Below are positions 1-7,511 of a stretch of 15,917 bases of DNA, one piece after another. Positions within the stretch are counted from its first letter, which is position 1. Every line of letters begins with the position of its first letter. Where the stretch lies: NCBI GenBank assembly GCA_025360985.1, contig JANYBA010000228.1, positions 1-15,917 of the forward strand. The letters are read 5' to 3'. The notes under the pieces were generated by a model. The model was given only the letters and a program-made list of their open reading frames with translations. It had not been told where the DNA came from and ran no database searches. Source of the DNA: Gammaproteobacteria bacterium. Lineage in GTDB: Bacteria > Pseudomonadota > Gammaproteobacteria > Xanthomonadales > Xanthomonadaceae. The translations under genes were made by a program, and so were the position numbers.

Positions 1-1544
1 ACGGCTCGGGCAAGTCCACGGTGCTGCGGATCATGGCCGGCGTGGACACCGACTTCCAGGGCGAGGCGCGCCCGCAGCCCGGCATCAAGGTCGGCTACCT
101 GGAACAGGAGCCGCGCCTCAACCCGGAGCACACCGTGCGCCAGGCAGTCGAGGAAGGCGTCGGCGACCTGCTCCACGCCCAGGCCCTGCTCGATGCGGTG
201 TACGCGGCCTATGCCGAGGAAGATGCGGATTTCGACAAGCTCGCCAGCGAACAGGCGCGCCTGGAGGCCATCCTCGCCACCAGCGACGCGGACACGCTCG
301 AACTGCAGCTGGAGATCGCCGCCGACGCCCTGCGCCTGCCGCCCTGGGACGCGATCTGCGGCAAGCTGTCCGGCGGCGAGAAGCGCCGCGTGGCGCTGTG
401 CCGCCTGCTGCTGAGCAAGCCGGACATGCTGCTGCTCGACGAACCCACCAACCACCTGGACGCGGAATCGGTGGAGTGGCTGGAACAGTTCCTCACCCGC
501 TTCCCGGGCACCGTGGTGGCCGTCACCCACGACCGCTACTTCCTCGACAACGCCGCCGAGTGGATCCTCGAGCTCGACCGCGGCCGCGGCATCCCCTGGA
601 AGGGCAACTACAGCGACTGGCTGACCCAGAAGACCGAGCGCCTCAAGCAGGAAGACTCGCAGGAGCGCGGCCGGCAGAAGGCGCTGCAGAAGGAACTGGA
701 GTGGTCGCGGCAGAACGCCAAGGGCGGCCGCAGCAAGGGCAAGGCGCGCCTGCAGCGGCTCGAGGACCTGCAGTCGGTCGAATACCAGCGCCGCAACGAG
801 ACCAACGAGCTGTTCATCCCGCCCGGCGAGCGCCTTGGCGACCGGGTGATCGAGTTCAAGAACGTGTCGAAGTCGTTCGGCGACCGCCTGCTGATCGACG
901 ACCTGAGCATCATGATTCCGCCCGGCGCGATCGTCAGGATTATTGGTCCCAATGGCGCAGGTAAATCGACCCTGTTCAAGATGATCACCGGCCAGGAAAA
1001 GCCCGACTCCGGCGAAGTGAACATCGGCCACACGGTCAAGATCGCCTACGTGGACCAGAGCCGCGAAAAACTCGCCGGCGACAAGAACGTCTGGCAGGAA
1101 GTCTCCGGCGGTTCCGACATCCTCACCATCGGCAAGGTCGAGATCCAGTCGCGCGCCTACATCGGCCGCTTCAACTTCAAGGGCGCCGACCAGCAGAAGC
1201 TCGTAGGCACGCTGTCCGGCGGCGAACGCGGCCGCCTGCACCTGGCCAAGACGCTGCTGCAGGGCGGGAACGTGCTGTTGCTCGACGAACCGTCCAACGA
1301 CCTCGACATCGAAACCCTGCGCGCGCTCGAAGACGCGCTGCTGGAGTTCCCCGGCTGCGTGATGGTGATTTCGCACGACCGCTGGTTCCTGGACCGCATC
1401 GCCACGCACATCCTCGCCTTCGAGGGCGAGTCGCACGTCGAATTCTTCCCGGGCAACTACCGGGAATACGAGGAAGACAAGCGTCGCCGCCTCGGCGAGG
1501 AAGGCGCCAAGCCGCACCGCCTGCGTTTCAAGGCGCTAAAGTAG
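1..1544 (+). CDS. ettA: Energy-dependent translational throttle protein EttA (ABC-F ATPase), 5' end cut off
   Basis: This is an ABC-F protein: two ATP-binding domains on one chain and no membrane segment. Family members bind the ribosomal E site and regulate early elongation in response to ATP/ADP. The frame is open from base 3, where GSGKST (Walker A of domain 1) is cut by the window edge, so perhaps 40 N-terminal residues are missing. The GTG at base 21 is internal and is not a start. Counting from that codon, domain 1 has LSGGEKRR at about 117 and [11 protein letters not shown] at about 137. The linker follows with the EttA-like stretch [16 protein letters not shown] at about 235-250. Domain 2 has GPNGAGKST at about 309, LSGGERGRL at about 398 and [11 protein letters not shown] at about 419. 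The end, [10 protein letters not shown], fits EttA. The linker and the C-terminus favour EttA over Uup. pyrF starts 5 bp downstream, so the two may be co-transcribed. A short run of low-GC codons at about 938-970 covers the second Walker A. Confidence 0.93.
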   Translation, partial: GSGKSTVLRIMAGVDTDFQGEARPQPGIKVGYLEQEPRLNPEHTVRQAVEEGVGDLLHAQALLDAVYAAYAEEDADFDKLASEQARLEAILATSDADTLELQLEIAADALRLPPWDAICGKLSGGEKRRVALCRLLLSKPDMLLLDEPTNHLDAESVEWLEQFLTRFPGTVVAVTHDRYFLDNAAEWILELDRGRGIPWKGNYSDWLTQKTERLKQEDSQERGRQKALQKELEWSRQNAKGGRSKGKARLQRLEDLQSVEYQRRNETNELFIPPGERLGDRVIEFKNVSKSFGDRLLIDDLSIMIPPGAIVRIIGPNGAGKSTLFKMITGQEKPDSGEVNIGHTVKIAYVDQSREKLAGDKNVWQEVSGGSDILTIGKVEIQSRAYIGRFNFKGADQQKLVGTLSGGERGRLHLAKTLLQGGNVLLLDEPSNDLDIETLRALEDALLEFPGCVMVISHDRWFLDRIATHILAFEGESHVEFFPGNYREYEEDKRRRLGEEGAKPHRLRFKALK

Positions 1545-1549
1545 GCGCG

Positions 1550-2362
1550 ATGAACTTCATCCGGGCCCTCAGGCAGCGCTGGCAGCGAAACAACACGCTG
1601 GTCTGCGTCGGCCTCGATCCCGAGCCGGCGAAATTCCCGGCGCACCTGCGCGATCGGCCGGACGCGGTGTTCGAATTCTGCCGCGCCATCGTCGACGCCA
1701 CGGCCGACGCCGCCTGCGCCTTCAAGCCGCAGATCGCACACTTCGCCGCGCTCGGCGCCGAAGACGCGTTGTTCCGGCTGATCGCCCACGTCCACCTCGC
1801 GCATCCGGGCCTGCCGGTGATCCTGGATTCCAAGCGCGGCGACATCGGCAGCACGGCGAACAATTACGCGATCGAGGCCTTCGATCGTTACGGCGCCGAC
1901 GCGGTGACGGTCAATCCCTACCTCGGCCGCGATTCCGCGCAGCCGTTCCTGGATCACGCCGACAAAGGCGTGGTCGTGCTCTGCCGCACGTCGAATCCCG
2001 GTTCAGGCGAGTTCCAGGATTTGCTCGCCGATGGCCGACCGCTTTACCAACACGTTGCCCAGCGCGTCGCCCACGAATGGAACGCCAACGGCAATTGCCT
2101 GCTCGTGGTCGGCGCCACCTGGCCGGCGGAATTGGCGCAGGTCCGCGCCCTGGCCGGCAACCTGCCCTTCCTGGTGCCGGGCGTCGGCGCGCAGGGCGGC
2201 GATGTCGAGGCGGTGGTGAAGAACGGCGCCACCCGCGACGGCACCGGCCTGGTGATCAGTTCTTCGCGCGCGATTCTTTATGCCGGCGATGGCCCGGACT
2301 TCGCCGACGCCGCCGGCAACGCGGCGCACGAATTGCGCGACCAGATCAATCGCTACCGCTGA
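1550..2362 (+). CDS. pyrF: Orotidine 5'-phosphate decarboxylase (long subfamily)
   Basis: It catalyses the last step of de novo UMP synthesis, decarboxylating OMP to UMP in the cytoplasm. At 270 residues it belongs to the longer PyrF subfamily (often called subfamily 2) and not to the roughly 245-residue E. coli type. Visible motifs are VCVGLDPEP near 18-26, FKPQ at 58-61, and [13 protein letters not shown] at 91-103, which carries the D-x-K-x-x-D catalytic array (D93, K95, D98). Phosphate-binding-loop candidates are [11 protein letters not shown] near 208-218 and [10 protein letters not shown] near 237-246. ATG at 1550 is 5 bp after the ettA stop; only a weak GTAGG precedes it, so translation may depend on coupling. 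The last 17 bp overlap the 3' end of a glycosyltransferase gene on the other strand, which leaves no room for a terminator between them. Confidence 0.95.
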   Translation: MNFIRALRQRWQRNNTLVCVGLDPEPAKFPAHLRDRPDAVFEFCRAIVDATADAACAFKPQIAHFAALGAEDALFRLIAHVHLAHPGLPVILDSKRGDIGSTANNYAIEAFDRYGADAVTVNPYLGRDSAQPFLDHADKGVVVLCRTSNPGSGEFQDLLADGRPLYQHVAQRVAHEWNANGNCLLVVGATWPAELAQVRALAGNLPFLVPGVGAQGGDVEAVVKNGATRDGTGLVISSSRAILYAGDGPDFADAAGNAAHELRDQINRYR

Positions 2363-3212
2363 ACAGGCGTCGCCACAGCGCCCGCGGCGCGGCGAGCAGG
2401 TAGAAGTGTCCCCATAGCCCGCACCACACCAGGCCGCGCATCGCCGGCTTGGTCTGCGCCGCTTCGAATTTCCGGAAGTAGCGCCACAGGCCCCGGTGTT
2501 TCTGCCATTCGACCCACACCGGCCGGGCCCGGCTGGACACGCCGCGCAGGTGCAACACGACGATGTCGTTCGCGACCAGCACTTCGTAGCCGGCGTCGCG
2601 CACGCGCCGGCACAGGTCGAGGTCCTCGGCGTGCAGGCGATAACCTTCGTCGAAGCCGCCCAATTTACGGAACAGGGCCAGCGGCATGAGCATCACCGCG
2701 CCCGAAGTCGCTTCCACTTTTTGCAGCGGCGAGGCCGGGTCGCGACCGAAATAAAGTTCGTCGCGCGCGCCGGCGCGCATCAGCAGGCGGCGCAGCGACG
2801 GATCCCAGCGTCGGGTGGCCGGATCGGCGACGCCGGCGCTGTTGACCGCGTCGGTACCGAGCAGGCCGGCGCCGGGCACGGCCCGCGCATGCGCGGCCAG
2901 TCGCGCCAGGTCGTCGGGCGCGAGGTAGACATCCGGATTCACGAACGCCACCCACGGCGTGTCGAGTCGGCGCACGCCCTGGTTGCAGGCGCTGCCGAAA
3001 CCGGGGTTGTCGTCGTTGCGCACGACCGTCACGCGCCGGTCCGCCGCCGCCTGGGCTTCGGCGATGGCGCCGGTGCCGTCGCGCGAGGCATTGTCCACGA
3101 CGACGATCGCCGCCACGCCTTCGGCGCAGCGCAGGCAATCCAGGCAGCGACCCAGGGTGGCGGCCGAACGATGGCTCACCACCACCACGCCGATCTCGGC
3201 GGCGCGGGTCAT
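2346..3212 (-). CDS. Family 2 (GT-A type) glycosyltransferase, rhamnosyltransferase-like
   Basis: A 288-residue GT-A glycosyltransferase that should transfer a sugar from a nucleotide donor; the acceptor cannot be told from sequence. The N-terminal Rossmann part begins [16 protein letters not shown] lies at 39-47 and [11 protein letters not shown] at 69-79, both typical of the WbbL/rhamnosyltransferase branch of GT2. NPDV at 92-95 is the metal/nucleotide-site equivalent of [22 protein letters not shown] at 185-203 holds the expected catalytic-base ED. There is no signal peptide; the tail from about 259 is hydrophobic and basic ([16 protein letters not shown]), perhaps for membrane association. 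ATG at 3212 follows the preceding glycosyltransferase stop by 12 bp without a strong Shine-Dalgarno. It is the last gene of the type II secretion cluster and overlaps pyrF tail to tail by 17 bp. Role in lipopolysaccharide, exopolysaccharide or protein glycosylation is open. Confidence 0.85.
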   Translation of the reverse strand: MTRAAEIGVVVVSHRSAATLGRCLDCLRCAEGVAAIVVVDNASRDGTGAIAEAQAAADRRVTVVRNDDNPGFGSACNQGVRRLDTPWVAFVNPDVYLAPDDLARLAAHARAVPGAGLLGTDAVNSAGVADPATRRWDPSLRRLLMRAGARDELYFGRDPASPLQKVEATSGAVMLMPLALFRKLGGFDEGYRLHAEDLDLCRRVRDAGYEVLVANDIVVLHLRGVSSRARPVWVEWQKHRGLWRYFRKFEAAQTKPAMRGLVWCGLWGHFYLLAAPRALWRRLFSGSD

Positions 3213-3224
3213 GGCCGGTGCCGT

Positions 3225-4064
3225 TTACTCGAACAGCTCACCTTGCGGACCTCCCCGCCGGCTTGCGCCCTGGACTTCGGCCAGGCGCGCTTGCAAGCGC
3301 TCGCGCCATGGTCGCAGCGTATCCGACAACAGGAAGCGTGCGAACCCTTCCTGGTGCTCGGGCCAGCGCGCGAGCAGGCGATGCAGGTCCTCGCCCGCCG
3401 CTTCGCTTTCGTGTCCGGCCTCGCTGCGGCCGACGAAGGCGGTCGGGCACATGGCATTGCGCCAACCCATCGTGGCGGCGCGGTGGCAGTAGTCCGCTTC
3501 CGCGCCGAGGTCGGCATAGGTTTCGCTATCCCAACCGCCCAATTGCCGAAGCGCCTCGCCGCGCAGGTACAGGCAGGGGCCCTGTGCGGTAGGCAGGTCG
3601 GGCAGCGCGGAATCGCCGAGGCCCGCCGCCGCCTGGGCGATGGCGTCGAGCGATGCCGGCAAGGGATTGTCTTCGCAGGCGCGCGGAAACGAACACAGGC
3701 CGGCGCCATTGCTCCAGGCCGACAGCGTGGCGACGTCCGGGTGCGCCTTGGCGCAGCGCTGCAGTTGTTCCAGCCAACCGGGCGCGGGCAGCGCGTCGCC
3801 ATCGAGCAGCACCAGGTCTTCGCCCGGATGGTCCGCGACCAGGTAGCCGCGGTGCCGGGAGCGGCCGTAGGCGCGGTCGCGGCGAAGGTAGCGCGCCGAC
3901 AGCCGCGCATGCCCGCACCAGGATTGCGCCAGTGGCGCCATCATCGGATCGCCGCCGGCGTCGTCGGCCACCAGCACGCGCGTGCCGGCCGGCAAGCTGC
4001 GGTCAAGCGCGGCCAGGCAAGCGTCGAGGGCGGGAGCGGTCGTGACGCAGACGAAGATCACCAC
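3225..4064 (-). CDS. GT-A type glycosyltransferase (family 2-like), second gene after gspD
   Basis: About 279 residues. The N-terminal strand VIFVCVTTAPALDACLAAL and LVADDAGGDP near 31-40 look like the start of a GT-A fold. VLLDGDALPAPGW at 85-97 carries the DXD-type DGD (88-90). GPCLYLRGEALRQLGGWD near 162-179 and GAEADYCHRAATMGW near 187-201 match the acceptor-side and catalytic region of GT2 proteins. No signal peptide or transmembrane segment is seen, so it is probably cytoplasmic. The reading frame stays open upstream into gspD, but that part is a shadow; the homologous N-terminus begins at the GTG at 4064 (or the adjacent GTG at 4061). The start lies 11 bp after the gspD stop with only a weak GAGCGG before it, suggesting coupling to gspD. 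It is more divergent than the next glycosyltransferase, and I do not recognise a named family. Donor and acceptor are unknown. Confidence 0.8.
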   Translation of the reverse strand: MVIFVCVTTAPALDACLAALDRSLPAGTRVLVADDAGGDPMMAPLAQSWCGHARLSARYLRRDRAYGRSRHRGYLVADHPGEDLVLLDGDALPAPGWLEQLQRCAKAHPDVATLSAWSNGAGLCSFPRACEDNPLPASLDAIAQAAAGLGDSALPDLPTAQGPCLYLRGEALRQLGGWDSETYADLGAEADYCHRAATMGWRNAMCPTAFVGRSEAGHESEAAGEDLHRLLARWPEHQEGFARFLLSDTLRPWRERLQARLAEVQGASRRGGPQGELFE

Positions 4065-4075
4065 GGCCGCGCCGC

Positions 4076-6208
4076 TCAGTGCTGGGGCGCGGTCGCCCTC
4101 GCGGCTTTCCGCAACGGTTCCAGGGCGCGGAAGCGTTCGCCGTATTCGTCGGTGAGCTTGCGCGCCTCGGACGGATCGCGCACCACGGTCGGCGTGATCA
4201 GCACCAGCACTTCCTCGCGGTTGTTGGTCTGGTTCTGCCTGCCGAACAGGGCGCCGACCACCGGGATGCGGCTGAGGAAGGGAATGCCGGACGAACCCTT
4301 GCCCTGCTCGGTCTTGATCAGGCCGGCCAGCACCACGGTCTCGCCGGTCTGCACCGCCACTTCGGTGTGCAGCTTGCGGTTGTCGACGCTGATGTTGCCG
4401 CCGATCACCGGGCCGCTGGCGCTGGGCGAGCTGACGTCCTGGGTGATTTCCAGGAACACCATGCCATTGCTGCTCACCCGCGGCCGCACCTTCAGGCTCA
4501 CGCCGGTCTGGCGGAACTGCACCTGGCTGTAGGTGTTGTCGGAGTTGGTGTTGCCGTTGTTGTTGATGATGGTGCTCGCCACCGGGATCTGTGTGCCGGA
4601 ACTGAAGTCGGCCTCGACGTTGTTGCGCACCAATACCGACGGCGCCGACAGCACGCGCAAGTCTGAAACCGAATCGAGCGTCTTCAGGACCGCCTGCGCG
4701 CTCGGGCCGATGAAGGTGAAGTTGCTGCCATTGGTCGCCGGCTCGATGCTGGTGCCGGTGTTGCGCCAATCGTTGAGGCTGTTCGCCGCCGCCTGGTTGG
4801 CCGCGGGCACGAAGTTTCCGAAGAACCAGCTGACGCCGTAGCTCAATTCGCCGGTCAGCTTGACCTCGACCACCTGCGCTTCGATGTGCACCTGCAGCGG
4901 CATTTCGTCGAGTCGGTCGATCGCGCGCCGGATCGATTCCCAGTGCGCCGCGCTGGCGCGCACCAGCAAGGAGTTGCTCTCCTCGACCGCGCTGACATTG
5001 ACCTGGTCGCCATCGATGTTCAGGGTCGCGGGCGAGCTGTTCGCCGTCGGCGCCGACGACGGCGTCGAGGACTTGTCGCCGTTGTAGGGGGGGTTGTCGG
5101 TGGTGCGCACGTCGACCGGTTCCAGGCTCGGCATCAGCGACGGCTCCATGGGCGACGGCGCGCTGCCGCCACCGAACACGCTGGACAGCTGGGCGGCAAG
5201 GTCGGCGGCCTTCATGTACTTGACCTCGTACACGTACAGGCGGGCGCCGTCGCCGCCGGCGTCCATGCGATCGATCCAGGCCTCGATTTCCTTCAGGTAG
5301 GCCGCCTGCGGCGAAATCACCATGACCGCATTCTGGGAATCGAGCGGCATGAAGCGGAACATGCCCGACAGCGGCGTCTTGCCGCCTTCGCCAAACACCT
5401 TCTCCAGTTCGGTCACCATCTTGCCGGCGTCGCCGGATTGCAAGGGGTAGACGCCGACCGACATGCCGGCCAGCCAGTCGACGTCGAAAATCTCGATCGT
5501 GCGCAGGTAGTTTTGCAGTTCGGCGCGGGTGCCGGCCAGCACGATCATGTTGCGCGCGCTGTCGACCTGGACGATGGCGCGGTCGCGGGCATAGGGCTTG
5601 AGCAGTTTTTCCATCTCGCTGGCCGAGATGTAGCGCAGCGGTACCGCACGCACCTCGTAGCCGCGGGCAGTGCCGGCGGCGCCGGTGCGCGGCGCCAGGT
5701 TACCGGCCAGGGCTTGGTCGGCGGGCACGACGTTGTATCGGCCGTCGCTCCAGACCAGGCGGGCGTTGTTCCAGCCGAGCACCATCTCAAGCAGCGACAA
5801 GGCCTGGGCGGCGCTCACCGGCTTGGGCGTGGCCAGGGTCACGGTGCCTTGCACGCCCGGCGCGATAACGTAGTTTTGCTGCAACAGGTCGCCGAGGATG
5901 GCCTTGACCACGGCCTGCAGGGACTCGCCTTCGAAGTTGAAGGTCGCCTCGCCGGTGCTGCCCAGGTTCGGCGGCGGCTCGGCGGCGGCGCGTTCGTTGA
6001 TCAGCTGGCCGCTGCCGGCCGTGATCCGCGGCTGGACCGGGGTCGGCGCTTCGGTCCCTTCGACCGCCCCGGAAGTCGAGATCGTCGGCGTGGTCGCCAG
6101 CGCGTCGTCGTTGCGGCGCATCAGCGGCGTGCTGGGCGTGACGCATCCGGCGAGCAGGGTCAGCAGGCTGATGGCGAACAGGGGCGCGAAACGAAATTTC
6201 GGGGTCAT
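4076..6208 (-). CDS. gspD: Type II secretion system secretin GspD (XpsD-type lipoprotein)
   Basis: The outer-membrane channel of the type II secretion system, a multimeric gated ring through which folded exoproteins leave. The 710-residue product starts with a lipoprotein signal (lipobox LLAGC, lipidated Cys22, then Val, so no Asp+2 retention signal). Domains in order: a Pro/Thr-rich spacer to about 85; N0 about 88-165; N1 about 184-245; N2 about 248-318; N3 about 323-440, interrupted by a Pro/Ser/Thr/Asn-rich loop of roughly 60 residues at 346-405; and the secretin domain about 440-680, with VEVKLTGELSYGVSW, RVLSAPSVLVRNN, ETVVLAGL and IPVVGALFG. The usual ITPTVVRD closing strand is present. 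The C-terminal tail is only about 30 residues and no pilotin gene is adjacent, so lipidation of the secretin itself probably aids outer-membrane targeting. It starts 9 bp after gspN. A C7 run lies in the loop-coding part. Confidence 0.96.
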   Translation of the reverse strand: MTPKFRFAPLFAISLLTLLAGCVTPSTPLMRRNDDALATTPTISTSGAVEGTEAPTPVQPRITAGSGQLINERAAAEPPPNLGSTGEATFNFEGESLQAVVKAILGDLLQQNYVIAPGVQGTVTLATPKPVSAAQALSLLEMVLGWNNARLVWSDGRYNVVPADQALAGNLAPRTGAAGTARGYEVRAVPLRYISASEMEKLLKPYARDRAIVQVDSARNMIVLAGTRAELQNYLRTIEIFDVDWLAGMSVGVYPLQSGDAGKMVTELEKVFGEGGKTPLSGMFRFMPLDSQNAVMVISPQAAYLKEIEAWIDRMDAGGDGARLYVYEVKYMKAADLAAQLSSVFGGGSAPSPMEPSLMPSLEPVDVRTTDNPPYNGDKSSTPSSAPTANSSPATLNIDGDQVNVSAVEESNSLLVRASAAHWESIRRAIDRLDEMPLQVHIEAQVVEVKLTGELSYGVSWFFGNFVPAANQAAANSLNDWRNTGTSIEPATNGSNFTFIGPSAQAVLKTLDSVSDLRVLSAPSVLVRNNVEADFSSGTQIPVASTIINNNGNTNSDNTYSQVQFRQTGVSLKVRPRVSSNGMVFLEITQDVSSPSASGPVIGGNISVDNRKLHTEVAVQTGETVVLAGLIKTEQGKGSSGIPFLSRIPVVGALFGRQNQTNNREEVLVLITPTVVRDPSEARKLTDEYGERFRALEPLRKAARATAPQH
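5087..5093. repeat. Seven-base G:C homopolymer inside gspD
   Basis: Seven consecutive G on the plus strand (C7 on the coding strand) encode the Pro-Pro of DNPPYNGD, in the low-complexity loop of the N3 domain. Tracts of this length can slip; a change of one base would frameshift the secretin before its membrane domain. Confidence 0.8.
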
Positions 6209-6217
6209 GGAATCAGT

Positions 6218-6922
6218 CTACTTGGAGTCGGCGTCGGAAGTGCTGGCTTCGGCGCGCATCTGCGCCCGGCGTGCCTCGATGCGGCGGCGGATCGCCTCGA
6301 TCTGCTGCTGTTGCGGCGTGGCCATGGCGGTGGGCGGCGGCGCGTTGGCATCGGGCGGCGGCGCGTTGGCTGGCGCCGGTTCGGGTGGCCCGGCCGGGCT
6401 AGCGGCCCCGGCATCGGCGAGTGGCACGACAGCGGATCCCTTGCCATCGAACAGACGCAGTTCCAGCGTCAATTCCCCGGTCGGACGATCGAATACCGCG
6501 CGCCTCGGCTCCAGCCTGACCAGTCGCCAATTGCTGCCTTCGGCGACCTCGCCCAGGCGCACGCGCCGGCTCCGCCCGTCCTGGTTGCCGGTCAGGATGG
6601 CCATCTTCAAGGTCGGCGTGATCAGGACGCTGGTCAGGCTCACGTCGAGATCGGCGCCAACGGCGCCGTTCGAAGCGGCAATCAGTTCCGGTCGGCGATC
6701 GTCGCTGAGCAGCGGTCGCGATCCGACTTCCAGGTAGTTCGAGAATGGCCCCAGCCGCGTCGGCCGTTGCACCAGCGTCGGCGCGACCACGCGCGGAGCG
6801 GTGGCGATCGCGGGCGCGGCAAAACGATTGCCGAGGCCGGCCACGACCGCGACCAGCAACAGCAGCGCCCAGCCGCAGGCGGCCGCCAGCAACCAGGTCA
6901 CGGGACGCCAGCCGTCAACCAC
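6218..6922 (-). CDS. gspN: Type II secretion protein N, GspC-like inner-membrane connector (XpsN-type)
   Basis: The 234-residue protein should do the job of GspC, linking the inner-membrane platform to the secretin, since no gspC is present and it sits directly before gspD. One transmembrane helix lies at about 9-30 after a short cytoplasmic N-terminus. Residues about 60-160 follow the pattern of the GspC homology region: LTSVLITPTLKMAIL, then RRVRLGEVAEGSNWRLVRLE, then AVFDRPTGELTLELRLFDG. A Pro/Ala-rich stretch (about 173-200, with NAPPP twice) and a charged helix QQQQIEAIRRRIEARRAQMR complete the chain; no PDZ domain is seen. The GTG start at 6922 is supported by GGGAGG 5 bases upstream and overlaps gspM by 8 bp. 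It is named N by position in the Xps order; it should not be equated with the unrelated GspN of other T2SS operons. Confidence 0.82.
   Translation of the reverse strand: MVDGWRPVTWLLAAACGWALLLLVAVVAGLGNRFAAPAIATAPRVVAPTLVQRPTRLGPFSNYLEVGSRPLLSDDRRPELIAASNGAVGADLDVSLTSVLITPTLKMAILTGNQDGRSRRVRLGEVAEGSNWRLVRLEPRRAVFDRPTGELTLELRLFDGKGSAVVPLADAGAASPAGPPEPAPANAPPPDANAPPPTAMATPQQQQIEAIRRRIEARRAQMRAEASTSDADSK
6332..6370. repeat. Two 18-bp direct repeats inside gspN
   Basis: The 18-mer GGGCGGCGGCGCGTTGGC (plus strand) occurs at 6332-6349 and again at 6353-6370, a period of 21 bp. On the coding strand this gives the in-frame doubled block NAPPP-DA-NAPPP in the Pro-rich linker of the GspC-like protein. 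Gain or loss of one unit would keep the frame and change linker length by 7 residues. Confidence 0.85.
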
Positions 6923-7511
6923 GCGAACCTCCCGGAAGCGAACGCAGGTAGCCGTAGAGGTCGAAGCTCACGTCCATCGCGCCGCTGTTGTCCGGCGTCG
7001 CCGCCAGGTAGCTGCGGCGCGACAGCAGGTCGAGGTTGTCGATGAAAAGCTGCGGGTCGTTGCTTTCCAGGGCGTGCAGCACCGCCGCCAGTTCGCCCAT
7101 GCCGCAACGCAGGCGCACCTGCACGACCACGCGGGCGTAAGGCTCGGTGGCGCTTGCCTGCGCCGGCGTGCGGGCGGTGATCTGGCAGGCATTCGGGTTC
7201 GGGCTGGCGGTCGCGACCACCTGCTCCAGGCGCTGCACCAATCCGGCGCTCGCCAACTCCTGGCTGGCCTCGGGCAGGAAGCCCGGGTGGTTCGTTTCGT
7301 AGGCCTGCAGCCGGGCGAGCTGCTGCTCCAAAGCCGGTCGTTGCGCGACTTCGGCGCGCAGCGATTGTGCTTGCGCGGCCAGGTCGCGAACCTCGCTGCC
7401 GAGTTCGGACATGGGCGCGGTGAACCACCAGTGCACCAACAGCAGATAGGCCAGCAGCACGGCCAGCAGCAGCCATCCGGCCGTGCGCCAGCGCTCAGGG
7501 ATTGGACGCAT
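6915..7511 (-). CDS. gspM: Type II secretion inner-membrane platform protein GspM (PilO-like, subtype b)
   Basis: A 198-residue bitopic protein of the inner-membrane platform, expected to pair with GspL and to stabilise it. There is a short basic N-terminus (MRPIPERWR), one transmembrane helix at about 11-31, a heptad-like coiled coil at about 35-75, and a periplasmic ferredoxin-like domain from about 85. Residues C109 and C136 could form a disulfide in the periplasm; the pattern around them (ACQITARTP, RVVVQVRLRC, VLHALESNDPQLFIDNL) fits the PilO-like subtype b of GspM and not the pulM type. ATG at 7511 overlaps the gspL end by 17 bp and has a near-perfect Shine-Dalgarno, AAGGAGG, six bases upstream, which makes it one of the few genes here able to initiate on its own. 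Its end overlaps gspN by 8 bp. Confidence 0.88.
   Translation of the reverse strand: MRPIPERWRTAGWLLLAVLLAYLLLVHWWFTAPMSELGSEVRDLAAQAQSLRAEVAQRPALEQQLARLQAYETNHPGFLPEASQELASAGLVQRLEQVVATASPNPNACQITARTPAQASATEPYARVVVQVRLRCGMGELAAVLHALESNDPQLFIDNLDLLSRRSYLAATPDNSGAMDVSFDLYGYLRSLPGGSRG
6928..6933 (-). promoter_or_regulatory. Ribosome binding site of gspN
   Basis: GGGAGG on the minus strand lies within the end of gspM, five bases (TTCGC) before the GTG at 6922. It decides for this GTG, because no ATG of the same frame gives an N-terminus with the cytoplasmic-tail-plus-helix layout. Confidence 0.75.

Noticed and set aside
2496..4532. 678-codon open frame on the plus strand opposite the glycosyltransferases and gspD end
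   Set aside because: It lies antisense to three genes with clear motifs; its product is Arg/Gly/Ala/His/Gln-rich with no domain, as expected from GC-rich codon shadow.
4065..4769. N-terminal extension of the second glycosyltransferase frame into gspD
   Set aside because: That part is a frame-shifted reading of gspD rich in Gln/Arg/His; the homologous glycosyltransferase N-terminus starts at the GTG near 4064.
4886..7045. 719-codon plus-strand open frame opposite gspD, gspN and gspM
   Set aside because: Low-complexity composition, no recognisable motif, fully antisense to well-supported genes.
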